From positions 1 through 23,542 of IMG/VR virus record IMGVR_UViG_3300035663_000110: a stretch of 23,542 nt of DNA; one strand, given 5' to 3'. The DNA is from a virus. A program made the translations under genes and the position numbers. Numbering within the stretch: position 1 is the first letter of the stretch; the number at the start of each line of letters is the position of its first letter. Below the pieces are notes generated by a model. It saw only the letters and a program-made list of their open reading frames with translations. It searched no databases and was not told where the DNA came from. This document shows, in pieces, positions 8,401 through 14,820 of this stretch.

Positions 8401-8564
8401 ACGGCGGGGTTGCCAGAGACCTCATACATCGTGGCGTAGAAGTAGTTGTCGCCAGTGATAAGAGGAAAACTGCCGCCATTGACAACAGTGACCGCCGTCT
8501 GGGTGTTGTTGATAGAGCCAGACAGCGTAGTGCTGGCGTTGTTCTTGAACAGCAAGGTTCCCAT
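5415..8564 (-). CDS. Large tail fibre protein
   Basis: 1049 residues, Ser/Thr/Gly/Ala-rich and predicted to be mostly beta. The N-terminal about 110 residues (MGTLLFKNNASTTLSGSINN through ARAQDGTSGRSRNGV) look like a virion-attachment domain. Next come fibre-type repeats such as NLSDLASAATARTNLGLGSM and three copies of ALTGKTYNGLTLT with following sequence. Two of these sit in 131-residue units spaced exactly 164 residues apart. The C-terminus, with WWSGVKWANGTAPTLTASGR and then FFTHDGGTTWTGLLLGRDVK, is a common fibre ending. It starts one base after the stop of the DYDIDF gene and overlaps the propeller gene. The product should be a trimeric receptor-binding or linker fibre. No depolymerase motif or C-type lectin domain was recognised. 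Confidence 0.88.
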   Translation of the reverse strand: MGTLLFKNNASTTLSGSINNTQTAVTVVNGGSFPLITGDNYFYATMYEVSGNPAVEINIEIVKVTGTVGNNWTIARAQDGTSGRSRNGVTTCYIELRWTAASSALMLQSDNNLSDLASAATARTNLGLGSMATQSASAVAITGGTISGVTLSSLDSATTIQDNVDPTKKVAFEVSGVSTGVTRTLSIPNASGTIALTSDLTSGYQPLDADLTALAALSANGLIARTGAGTVANRAITQPAAGITVTNGDGVSGNPTLGLANDLGAVEALTGTGFVRRTAADTWSASALVDADIPGALTGKTYNGLTLTSAATGFTVAGGTTSKTLTVSNTLALAGTDGTTITFPAVSGTLPLNNQTFFIGTTSVAINRSSASLSLTGVSIDGSAGSATTATTATNLAGGAANRIAYQTAAATTGFLSAPTTTDTYLKWDGTAFVWGAVTGATGGTVTSVGISSSDLTVTNSPVTGAGTISLSLNTVGIAKGGTGATTKAAAFNALTPNTTLGDLSYFDGSNEVRLAGNTSTSRRFLRQTGTGTVSAAPAWDALVDADVPSALTGKTYNGLTLTAAATGFTLAGGSTSKTLTVSNTLTLAGTDSSTLNIGTGGTLGSAAFTASTAYAPAAGSTSITTVGTVGAGTWQGSAIGISYGGTGATSKTAAFDALAPTTTLGDTMFFDGTDVVRLAGNTTTSKRFLTQTGTGAASAAPGWNAIVDADVPSALTGKTYNGLSLTANATGFQIAGGTTSKTLAVSNNLTLAGTDGSTLNIGGGGTLGTGAYATIANYALLASPTFTGTPAAPTAAVDTNTTQLATTAYVVGQGYLKSATAASTYLPLAGGTLAGDLVFNGTGRLIQGDLSNATPSLRLAFQSSTTNGNTIVTAKPNGTSASSFFIAHNAADADNSAYLYTGITGAAALIDSNKTGTSALVPLIVRTQAADRMTFGVSGGVDLATGLREARVAMGASDIDVRAGNYFTRTISGATTLTVSNVPASGTAASFILDLTNGGSAAITWWSGVKWANGTAPTLTASGRDVLGFFTHDGGTTWTGLLLGRDVK
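6244..7128 (-). repeat. Two 131-codon repeats in the tail fibre gene, spaced exactly 492 bases
   Basis: Copies lie at about 6736-7128 and 6244-6636, with a 99-base unrelated linker between them. Each encodes GGTGAT..., FDG...RLAGNT, QTGTG, DADVPSALTGKTYNGL and TLNIG. A shorter, older copy of the second half occurs near 7680-7500. The spacing was checked with the shared CCGGCCAGACG at two sites. Confidence 0.85.
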
Positions 8565-8565
8565 G

Positions 8566-8877
8566 TCAGACGTCCTTCACGCTCACGATAAACTCAGCCT
8601 GCTTCACGCGGCCAGCGTTCGTGGTTGCGGTCACTGTGATCTTGTATTTTTGCCTGTTGTTGCCGCCAGACAGCCACTGTTTGATGGTTTTGCCACCCTC
8701 GACGACAAACGTGGAGCCGATGGTGAGCCCGGCGGGGCTGCAAACCACGTTCAGGGGCGACGGAACCGGAGGGTCTCCAGTCGAGACAAGAGTGTCTCCG
8801 CCATCGAGAACAGACGAGAAGTCGATGTCGTAGTCGAGTACGTCGGCCGGTTGCTTTTCAAAGGTCCCGAGGATCAT
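8566..8877 (-). CDS. Small beta-rich virion protein, DYDIDF family (copy 2)
   Basis: 103 residues, a paralogue of the 93-residue protein at 10787-11068. Shared features in order are a short N-terminus with KQP, the signature DYDIDF (about residues 16-21), a variable middle, a GG turn followed by KYKITVTATTNAGRVKQ, and a closing strand FIVSVKDV. This looks like one immunoglobulin-like beta sandwich. Such small proteins are common between fibre genes in proteobacterial phages, but I know no firm function. The ATG overlaps the stop of the 318-residue repeat protein (ATGA), and the tail fibre gene follows after one base. A role as fibre collar, decoration or assembly partner is inferred from position. 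Confidence 0.72.
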   Translation of the reverse strand: MILGTFEKQPADVLDYDIDFSSVLDGGDTLVSTGDPPVPSPLNVVCSPAGLTIGSTFVVEGGKTIKQWLSGGNNRQKYKITVTATTNAGRVKQAEFIVSVKDV

Positions 8878-9830
8878 TCTGTTACCTCCATGCGGCGATC
8901 TTGTGCCGGCAAGGTCATGCGGCGTTCAAGAGGCGCCGGCCTCGTAATGCTCAAGTCGACGCCAGCGACCGAGTACGCAACAGATGCGGTGACAGATGCT
9001 CCAAGCAGGAACCTACAGGTCGCCGCAGCCTGAGCCTGCGCAAACGCCTGCGACAAGGCGCCAATGTTGTGTCGCAAGACAGGAGCAACAGAAGACTGTG
9101 CCACAGCACTCAGCGGGGCCAACGAGGACAGAAGATAAGCGGCCGTGTTGGGGGTTCCGCCAGTAGCTCGCGCAATAACGCTTGCTCCACGCCTTGTCTT
9201 TACGAGAGCCACTGAAGATGCCGAGGCGGCACAAGAAGCTGCGGCCGCCAGCCTGCGCCTGAACGCAAAAGACGCCACCCCACTGAATTTAGCCAACGAA
9301 GATGCGCCCCGTGGCACTTCCAGAACGGCGAGCGCAAATGCGCCAGCACTAGGCGAAACGGTCGCCCCTCGACGCAGCCTCTTGATCGACGAAATCGTCC
9401 CAACGGCGGAAGGAGAGACTTGAGCTCCACGCTTTACGGACAAAAGCGCAGAAGCCGAAGTCGAAGCCAGTGCGCTTGCCGACACACTGATTCTGCGACG
9501 TGCGCCAGCAACAACCTCAGCGGAAGTTGCGGCGCCGATGGCTGCGCTTGGAAACGCCTTGACCTTGAGCAGCATCCCCGCCGACGTCGTTGCAGCAGCA
9601 GATGTTGCTGCCCCAAGACGCATCTTGGCGTAGGTGATTGGCGCCTTGTCTACTGCCTGAGCGGGGGTAACCGCATTTGCCAACAGACGCAGGCGGATTG
9701 CGGAGATGCTGGCGACAACCCGAACCTCGCCGATCATCTGAATCAGCGACAGACCATCCTCCGCCCCCGGGTAGGGGGTGTGGTTGATCGCGCCTGAGTT
9801 GATCGCGCCGCTTGGGATTGCGTGGCTCAT
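8874..9830 (-). CDS. Ala/Ser-rich repeat protein (copy 2 of the repeat-protein type)
   Basis: 318 residues. Apart from about 35 N-terminal residues (MSHAIPSGAINSGAINHTPY...) and a short basic C-terminus, it is a degenerate repeat of about 20-25 residues. Units follow a hydrophobic-basic-Gly-Ala pattern, seen in KRGAQVSPSAVGTISSIK, RRGATVSPSAGAFALAVL and LLGASVTASVAYSVAGV. I count roughly ten or eleven units. A short regular unit ending in two or more aliphatic residues would suit a solenoid or a fibrous stack. It overlaps the Gp80-like gene before it and the DYDIDF gene after it, as ATGA. No known family was recognised, and the call as a structural tail or fibre component rests on location. 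It parallels the 371-residue repeat protein in place but not in motif. Confidence 0.7.
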   Translation of the reverse strand: MSHAIPSGAINSGAINHTPYPGAEDGLSLIQMIGEVRVVASISAIRLRLLANAVTPAQAVDKAPITYAKMRLGAATSAAATTSAGMLLKVKAFPSAAIGAATSAEVVAGARRRISVSASALASTSASALLSVKRGAQVSPSAVGTISSIKRLRRGATVSPSAGAFALAVLEVPRGASSLAKFSGVASFAFRRRLAAAASCAASASSVALVKTRRGASVIARATGGTPNTAAYLLSSLAPLSAVAQSSVAPVLRHNIGALSQAFAQAQAAATCRFLLGASVTASVAYSVAGVDLSITRPAPLERRMTLPAQDRRMEVTE

Positions 9831-10258
9831 ATGAGCGTAATTTGCAGGCTTCCCTCTGGCACCACGACGCTGTCACCAGCCGACACCAGTCGCGGGCTCC
9901 CAAGAGAGCCCGAGTACAAGACGTTACCGTCACCTGCCGCCTGGCTGTCCCAGATGGCCCAGTGGGTGACCGTCTGTCCCGATGGGCCGGTAGACTCTGG
10001 GAAAACCAGCGCGGTGCCGTTGGTGACGATGATGTCTACGTCACCAACAACAGTCTCTGCGCCGGTCTCTGCGGTCAGGCTGTTGAGAGCCTGCCTCGCG
10101 TATCCGCCATAGGTCGCCTCGTTGCCATAGGTGGAGTCGCTCGGCGGTGCGGTGTGCAGCGCCAAGTACAACCCGGCCGGAGGTGCGAAAGACGCCCGGA
10201 CCGGGTTCAGCGAGGCATCGAACAGCGCGAGCGCAAGGTACTTGGACAGGCCCGCCAT
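9827..10258 (-). CDS. Gp80-like putative tail fibre protein (copy 2)
   Basis: 143 residues, clearly paralogous to the next gene upstream. Both share a starting helix (LALALFDASL here), LYLALHTAPPSD, the signature GNEATYGGYAR (about residues 44-56), PESTG and TVTHWAIWDSQAAGDGNVLY with SGSL, and a final aliphatic strand. This matches a small phage protein family often labelled Gp80 or putative tail fibre. The start is ATG, six bases after the stop of copy 1, and the stop overlaps the start of the 318-residue repeat gene. It is presumably a virion component; no enzymatic motif is present. Confidence 0.75.
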   Translation of the reverse strand: MAGLSKYLALALFDASLNPVRASFAPPAGLYLALHTAPPSDSTYGNEATYGGYARQALNSLTAETGAETVVGDVDIIVTNGTALVFPESTGPSGQTVTHWAIWDSQAAGDGNVLYSGSLGSPRLVSAGDSVVVPEGSLQITLI

Positions 10259-10264
10259 GATCGA

Positions 10265-10693
10265 TCAGGTCAGGTCGACCACCAACTGACCAGCCGGGAT
10301 CACGACAACGTCGCCAGACTGCACGGAGCGGCTGGCGGACAGCGAACCCGAGTACATCAGGTACGCGCTGGTGCCCAGCGTCTGGTCAGACCAGATCGCC
10401 CAGTGGGTGACCGTCTGCGTCGCGCCGGTCGAGGCCGGGAAGTTGATGTCGCCAGTGTTCGTGGCTCGAACGATCTGTTCTGGCGCAACGCCGGTCGTGG
10501 ACGACGACATCAGCGATGCGATGTTGACCCGGGCGTAGCCGGCATAGGTTGCTTCGTTGCCGCCAGTGTTGTCATCAGGCGGGGCGGTGTGCAGCGACAT
10601 CCACACGCCGGACTTTGCGGTCAGGCTGGTTCGCGAAGACGCCAAGGTGGCGTCAAAGATCTGTTGAGCAAGGGCTCTGGAAAAACCGGGCAT
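10265..10693 (-). CDS. Gp80-like putative tail fibre protein (copy 1)
   Basis: 142 residues. The domain order matches copy 2: MPGFSRALAQQIFDATLASS, then VWMSLHTAPPDD, GNEATYAGYARVN, PASTG, TVTHWAIWSDQ and SGSLSASRSVQSGDVVVIPA. The two copies are similar along their full length but well diverged, so the duplication is not recent. The ATG has a strong AAGGAG five bases upstream, one of the best ribosome sites in this block, and follows a 93-base gap after the first DYDIDF gene. It may therefore start a new translational unit. Structural role in the tail inferred from family and context. Confidence 0.75.
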   Translation of the reverse strand: MPGFSRALAQQIFDATLASSRTSLTAKSGVWMSLHTAPPDDNTGGNEATYAGYARVNIASLMSSSTTGVAPEQIVRATNTGDINFPASTGATQTVTHWAIWSDQTLGTSAYLMYSGSLSASRSVQSGDVVVIPAGQLVVDLT

Positions 10694-10786
10694 GATGACT
10701 CCTTAGATGCCTGGGTTGGGGAAGAGCGACGTTGAAGTCATCGCTTGGTGGAATCGATTCTATGAGTGGCGGTGCGAGCTACGGCG

Positions 10787-11068
10787 TCAAATCTCTTTGA
10801 CCTTGACCAGAATGTCGCCCTGCTTGACCCGACCGCCCTGAGTCGTGATGGTGGCGCTGACCTTGTAGCTGTTGCCGTCCGTGCCGCCGGAGACGAACAC
10901 CTTGACGATGCCGTCCGTCAGATCCGACGCAAGAATGGTCACGCCTGCCTCGGCAAACGCTGTGTGCGACAAGGCAATGTCGTTGTGCGACTCCAGGTAC
11001 GGATTGAAGTCGATGTCGTAGTCCTGGACCTCGACCGGCTGTTTGCTGAATTTCCCGAGAACGCTCAT
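10787..11068 (-). CDS. Small beta-rich virion protein, DYDIDF family (copy 1)
   Basis: 93 residues, paralogous to the protein at 8566-8877. It shows MSVLGKFSKQPVEVQDYDID near the N-terminus, VKVFVSGGTDGNSYKVSATI, GGRVKQGDILVKVKEI at the end and no membrane segment. A single beta-sandwich domain is likely. AGGA stands eight bases before the ATG, and the gene lies 19 bases after the 371-residue repeat gene. Both family copies follow directly on a long repeat protein, which suggests they work as partners. The function is unknown; the family is common in phage tail regions as I recall it. Confidence 0.72.
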   Translation of the reverse strand: MSVLGKFSKQPVEVQDYDIDFNPYLESHNDIALSHTAFAEAGVTILASDLTDGIVKVFVSGGTDGNSYKVSATITTQGGRVKQGDILVKVKEI

Positions 11069-11087
11069 GGTGGTGTCCTGTGTGCTG

Positions 11088-12203
11088 TTACCGCGTTACC
11101 CTGACGGAAGTGTTGCCGCCCGGGACGCTGGCTGTAATGACAGCGAACGGCACGCTTGCGACGTACCTGTCGGCTGGCACGCTTGTGGCGTAGCCGTCAG
11201 AGCCTGTTGTGGCACTGTTGCCAGATGGCGACAGTGTGTACGAGAAGATTCTGCCGTCTGTTGAGACAACAATCTGTTGAGCATCTGTTCCTGCCAACAG
11301 ATGCGTCTGTGTAATAGGCTCCGATGAGGACGTTGTGTCCTGACGGGCATTGAATCCCGACAGGCTGGCGCCCTGCACCACGCCGGCAGACGTGCTGACG
11401 ATGATCTGGGACGCATCAGCCGCCGCCAGAAGGTGAGCTTGGGAAGCCGTCCCTGTTGTCGAGGTGGTGTTCTGGCGAACGCTGTTGCCCGCCAGAGTGA
11501 CGACTATGAAGGCGCCGCCACTGGTCGAGGTGTTGTCCTGTCGAGCGTTGGCGCCGGCCAGGAGGTGCGTCTGCACGACCGGCTGAGCCGTCGCCGTGTT
11601 GTCCTGCCGCGCACTGGCGCCGGCAAGGACGTGCGACGTGCTGACCGCGCCCGAAGTTGACGTGTTCGATGAGGCCGCGCCGTTGGCCGCCAGCACATGG
11701 GCCTGCGTGACTGCCCCCGACGTCGAGGTGTTCGGGACCGCGACGTTGTTGCCAGCAAGCGACCCGGAGCTGGAGATCGCTCCAGACGTGCTGGTGTTGT
11801 CTTGGCGGGCGCTGGCCCCGGCAAGAACGTGAGTCTGCGTGACTGCGCCGGAGGTGCTTGTGTTGGCTTGGTCGGCGTTCGCCCCGGCCAGGGAGTGCGT
11901 CTGCGACGCCGCCCCAGTAGTTGCGGTGTTGTCTTGTCGAGCGTTGGCCCCAGCAAGGACGTGGGTCTGCGTAACCGCGCCACTGGTGGACGTGTTGTCC
12001 TGACGGACGTTGTTGCCCGCCAGGGTGGCTGCGCCGGAGATGGCCCCGGAGGTGCTGGTGTTGTCCTGCTGTGCGTTCGCGCCCGCAAGGACGTGGGTCT
12101 GCGTGACCTGCCCGGAGGTGCTGGTGTTGTCCTGGCGGGCCGAGTTGCCGGCGAGGGTTACACCGGGCCCTGCCCCGCCGGATTGGAGCAGGGTGAGGAA
12201 CAT
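11088..12203 (-). CDS. 22-residue tandem-repeat virion protein
   Basis: 371 residues. After 16 N-terminal residues, positions 17-324 are fourteen units of exactly 22 residues with no insertions. The consensus is LAGANARQDNTSTSG followed by AVTQTHV. The first ten units are close to one another; the last four drift. A 47-residue C-terminus (SPSGNSATTGSDGYATSVPA...) is non-repetitive and beta-like. Perfect unit length with conserved LAG, DNTSTSG and alternating H-V/L positions suggests a regular solenoid or a trimeric fibre shaft. The start is ATG, three bases after the 55-residue gene, with GGTGGTG upstream. I do not recognise a named family. The context is tail and fibre genes; no catalytic motif, signal or membrane segment is seen. 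Confidence 0.75.
   Translation of the reverse strand: MFLTLLQSGGAGPGVTLAGNSARQDNTSTSGQVTQTHVLAGANAQQDNTSTSGAISGAATLAGNNVRQDNTSTSGAVTQTHVLAGANARQDNTATTGAASQTHSLAGANADQANTSTSGAVTQTHVLAGASARQDNTSTSGAISSSGSLAGNNVAVPNTSTSGAVTQAHVLAANGAASSNTSTSGAVSTSHVLAGASARQDNTATAQPVVQTHLLAGANARQDNTSTSGGAFIVVTLAGNSVRQNTTSTTGTASQAHLLAAADASQIIVSTSAGVVQGASLSGFNARQDTTSSSEPITQTHLLAGTDAQQIVVSTDGRIFSYTLSPSGNSATTGSDGYATSVPADRYVASVPFAVITASVPGGNTSVRVTR
11232..12155 (-). repeat. 14 x 66-base in-frame tandem repeat
   Basis: Codons 17-324 of the 371-residue gene are fourteen 22-codon units without length variation. Units 1-6, 9 and 10 are the most alike; units 12-14 have diverged. Such an array can gain or lose whole units by recombination without breaking the frame. 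Confidence 0.9.
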
Positions 12204-12206
12204 GCG

Positions 12207-12374
12207 TTACACCACCAGGGTCTTCAGGCGGTCGAGCGTGGCGGTCGTTTTAGCGACTTCGGCGTCAAGCCGCGTGATCTGCTCCAGATCGCCCACTGCC
12301 GCAGCCGATGCGCGAGCGCCGTTCAGCGCGGCAAGCCGCGCCTCCATCAGGCGGATCAGGTCTTCGATGCTCAT
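12207..12374 (-). CDS. Small coiled-coil protein (55 aa), structural module
   Basis: The ATG at 12374 overlaps the TGA of the 538-residue structural gene (ATGA), and 55 codons follow to a TAA. The protein is one long helix pair by eye: MSIEDLIRLMEARLAALNGA, an Ala-rich turn, then DLEQITRLDAEVAKTTATLD. Leu/Ile/Val at heptad-like positions suggest a coiled coil. There are no Cys and no membrane segment. The tight overlap and clean heptads support a real gene. It may be an oligomerisation partner or small assembly factor for the preceding structural protein; that is inference. Confidence 0.7.
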   Translation of the reverse strand: MSIEDLIRLMEARLAALNGARASAAAVGDLEQITRLDAEVAKTTATLDRLKTLVV

Positions 12375-13987
12375 ACCAGCACCACCAATTCTTGCGAGAT
12401 TGTGGAGAGGTGCGACTGCATCAGCACGACATCGTATGTGTCGGTGCCGTCCAGCGCCGCGTAGGCCGCGATGCGCTTGCCAAGGGTCGCCGTCCCCGCC
12501 TGGATGAAGTCGGTGTTGGTGTACGGGCTGAGCACTCGGTTCTGCACATCGAAGCGGAAGAACTGGTTGGCGGCGTTGGCGACGTAGGCGTTGATGTAGA
12601 ACATGCGCCCCTCGTTCTCGAACGGCGCGTACCCGCCGCAAGAGCCCACGCCGATGGTCACCGTGTTGCCATCGTAAGCAATTGCCCCGGTCCAAGTGCC
12701 CGTGATGCTTGCGGCGATGTCCAGAACGTCCAGCGTGACTGCGCCACCCCGGAGGAAGTAGCAGAAGCTGTGCCGGGCGTTGCGGGCTGCGTCTGGCCGG
12801 ATGCCCCAAGACGGCATCCACATACCGCCCGCCGCCGCTGCCGCTGGCGCGGCGCCGAAGTAGGTAATGGACCACGCGCCAGCCGCAATGCTGTTGGTGC
12901 CGTTGTTGACGGCGGCATCGCCGTAGTTGTAGGTGTAAACAGTGGTGGTGGCCGTGGAGCGCATCAGCAGCAGGTTGGGCAGCTCGATCACGAACTTCGC
13001 GCTGGCTGAGGGCTGCGTGGCCCAGGCGGTGCCCAGCGTGTAGACGGCGCTGGGGCCTGCGGTGTGGCTGGCGATGATGCGCCGCTGACCCACCGCTGCG
13101 GGCGTGGTCGTGTCCTCAACAATCCGTATCTGGAAGTTGCGGTATTCGTTTGCCACCACCACTGCATCGCCCAGCGTAGCCTGCCCGGTGATGGTTCCCG
13201 CTGCCGCTGCTGTGGCCGTCAGGGCATAGCGACTGACCACGCCCGTGTCGTAGTTGTATGCGCCCTTGATCATGCCGTCGCCGGGGCTGCAATCGTAGGG
13301 CGTGTACTGCTCGTCCAGCACCATGATGTCGGAGTCGGTGCCGATGGTGGCGGGCAGGTTGGCGGTTGACAGGCCCGTTGACAGCGTGTTGGACGCAACC
13401 TCAAACGAGCGCCAGATGTTGGCGGCGGTGGTCCCCGCGCCCAGATTGAACAAACGGCCGGCGATGATCTCGTACCGGGCGCCGGTGCTGGGCGTGAAGC
13501 CGAAGCTAGACAAGACCTGTATGGTGGGCGTGGTGCCCGACGTGTTGCCGGTGATGTAACGCTCGGCGGTCTTGCCGGCCACGGTGTCGATGATTCGCAG
13601 CTTGAAGCCGTACTCACCAGAGCCACCACGGTTGGCTAGCATGTTGGTGCCGACCGCAGTGGGAAACGCGGTGGAGATCACGACCGAGGTGGTGGTCGCG
13701 CCTGCGGCAATGGTGCCCACCAGCCCGAGGGACGGAACAAAAGCCGAGGCCGCGCCAGCTCCGAAGGTGCCCGCCAGGGCCATTGATGCTATCGGCTGCC
13801 ACGCCTTGGTGACGATGTTGAACCTGTTCACCACCGTGTTGCTGATCGTCTGGTAGACAAACGGGTTGCGAGACACATCGGAGCGCAGGTCTGAAGCCAT
13901 TGAAGCCGCAGCCGCATGGGCGTTGGGCGCCGGGTTGACCTGCCGCCAGACGAGTTGGTCGATGACTTTCTTGAAGGTGTTTGCCAT
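12371..13987 (-). CDS. Large phage structural protein, unknown tail/head-tail role
   Basis: 538 residues beginning MANTFKKVIDQLVWRQVNPA. Residues about 20-75 are helical (AHAAAASMASDLRSDVSRNP, then WQPIASMALAGTFGAG). The remainder alternates short strands and turns, with few charged residues, e.g. YNYDTGVVSRYALTATAAAA and WSITYFGAAPAAAAAGGMWM. There are no enzyme motifs. The ATG follows the 134-residue gene by nine bases. I recall similar proteins in the structural region of podovirus-like phages, after the adaptor genes, but with no firm function. A tail-sheath-like or capsid-surface component is possible. The hydrophobic run near residues 65-105 could be mistaken for membrane segments but is Ala/Gly-rich and probably not. 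Confidence 0.65.
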   Translation of the reverse strand: MANTFKKVIDQLVWRQVNPAPNAHAAAASMASDLRSDVSRNPFVYQTISNTVVNRFNIVTKAWQPIASMALAGTFGAGAASAFVPSLGLVGTIAAGATTTSVVISTAFPTAVGTNMLANRGGSGEYGFKLRIIDTVAGKTAERYITGNTSGTTPTIQVLSSFGFTPSTGARYEIIAGRLFNLGAGTTAANIWRSFEVASNTLSTGLSTANLPATIGTDSDIMVLDEQYTPYDCSPGDGMIKGAYNYDTGVVSRYALTATAAAAGTITGQATLGDAVVVANEYRNFQIRIVEDTTTPAAVGQRRIIASHTAGPSAVYTLGTAWATQPSASAKFVIELPNLLLMRSTATTTVYTYNYGDAAVNNGTNSIAAGAWSITYFGAAPAAAAAGGMWMPSWGIRPDAARNARHSFCYFLRGGAVTLDVLDIAASITGTWTGAIAYDGNTVTIGVGSCGGYAPFENEGRMFYINAYVANAANQFFRFDVQNRVLSPYTNTDFIQAGTATLGKRIAAYAALDGTDTYDVVLMQSHLSTISQELVVLV

Positions 13988-13996
13988 TTTGTTCTC

Positions 13997-14401
13997 TCAG
14001 GTGATGCGGGCGCGGACACATTGCGCCCAGGCGGAACGGTTTTGGTCGAACACGGTCATCTGCGCGGAGTAGCCGCCGACTGCTGCAATGTTTGCCAGCG
14101 TCGTGACTGTGGTGAGTGTGGTGACCGTGGTGACCGTGCCGCTTTCAACCACCACCGTGCCGCGCTGCCGCCCGAGCGATTTGTCATAGCCCAGCGGGGC
14201 CATGAGCATTTGCAGGATGCGCAGCAGCAGGCCGCCGGTGTGACGGTCGGCCACGGGCAGGGGCGCGTCTTCGGTGACGGGCGTAGGCACGCCGTCTTGC
14301 AGGTGCTCGATCAGCGCCTTCTGGTGGTGGGCACCGCCATCGAGGTCGGTGGCGACGTTCGCGCCTGAGCCGGGGGTGTAGCCAAGTTGTGATGCGGCCA
14401 T
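13997..14401 (-). CDS. Phage structural-module protein with TV/TL repeat
   Basis: 134 residues. The N-terminus (MAASQLGYTPGSGANVATDL) is polar. The middle contains PLPVADRHTGGLLLRILQML. A low-complexity stretch TVTTVTTLTTVTTLANI sits at about residues 88-107, and the C-terminus is QNRSAWAQCVRARIT. AAGGAG lies six bases before the ATG, a strong ribosome site. It is placed between two other structural genes of unknown function. I recall the same combination of a short polar head and TV-repeat in other phage structural regions, but without a function. The repeat could form a beta-helical or trimeric stalk, which is speculative. Confidence 0.65.
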   Translation of the reverse strand: MAASQLGYTPGSGANVATDLDGGAHHQKALIEHLQDGVPTPVTEDAPLPVADRHTGGLLLRILQMLMAPLGYDKSLGRQRGTVVVESGTVTTVTTLTTVTTLANIAAVGGYSAQMTVFDQNRSAWAQCVRARIT

Positions 14402-14411
14402 GCGCTACTCC

Positions 14412-14804
14412 TTACGGAGCCACCGGCTGCTTGGCGGTGTAGACCAGACTCGGGAAGTTGACCGGGTTGCCGGCGGTGATCGCCTGCCCCGTGGTCTCCT
14501 CCGTCACCCACAACACCTTGCTGTTGACGGTGTCCAGGAATGCGATGTGGTTGGTTGCGCTGCCGCCTGAGGCGTTGGCCGAGGAGTCCTGCTTGCCCGC
14601 CGCCGTGGTCAGTGTGCGGTCGTTGCCGGAAGTGCCCAGCGTGAAGTCGCCAGACACCATAGCGACTTCGGCCAGGATGTTGCCGTTCACCGTCGCGTAG
14701 GCTGCGCCGAAGGTGTAGGTGCTGACCAAGGCCATCTTGTTGCAGTTGGACTTGATGAAGTTCGGGCCTTGATCCAGAACGTCGGGATGTGCGTACTTAG
14801 CCAT
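14412..14804 (-). CDS. Small beta-rich phage structural protein
   Basis: 130 residues beginning MAKYAHPDVLDQGPNFIKSN, followed by TYTFGAAYATVNGNILAEVA and VTEETTGQAITAGNPVNFPS. Composition (Thr, Gly, Ala, Val) and turns suggest an all-beta domain without membrane parts. AGGAG precedes the ATG by six bases. The gene starts 16 bases after the second adaptor-like gene. Size and position allow a capsid decoration or neck protein, but no recognised family supports this. The intact frame and strong ribosome site make the gene call secure. Confidence 0.65.
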   Translation of the reverse strand: MAKYAHPDVLDQGPNFIKSNCNKMALVSTYTFGAAYATVNGNILAEVAMVSGDFTLGTSGNDRTLTTAAGKQDSSANASGGSATNHIAFLDTVNSKVLWVTEETTGQAITAGNPVNFPSLVYTAKQPVAP

Positions 14805-14820
14805 GATGGGCTCCTATGAA

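Noticed and set aside
10757-10790. Promoter in the gap before the Gp80-like genes (TTGACG and TAGAAT on the minus strand)
   Set aside because: The spacer is 22 bases, too long for sigma70, and no better -10 lies at 17.
3487-12203. Diversity-generating retroelement acting on a fibre gene
   Set aside because: No reverse transcriptase, template repeat or C-type lectin variable region was seen. The repeats found are tandem units within genes.
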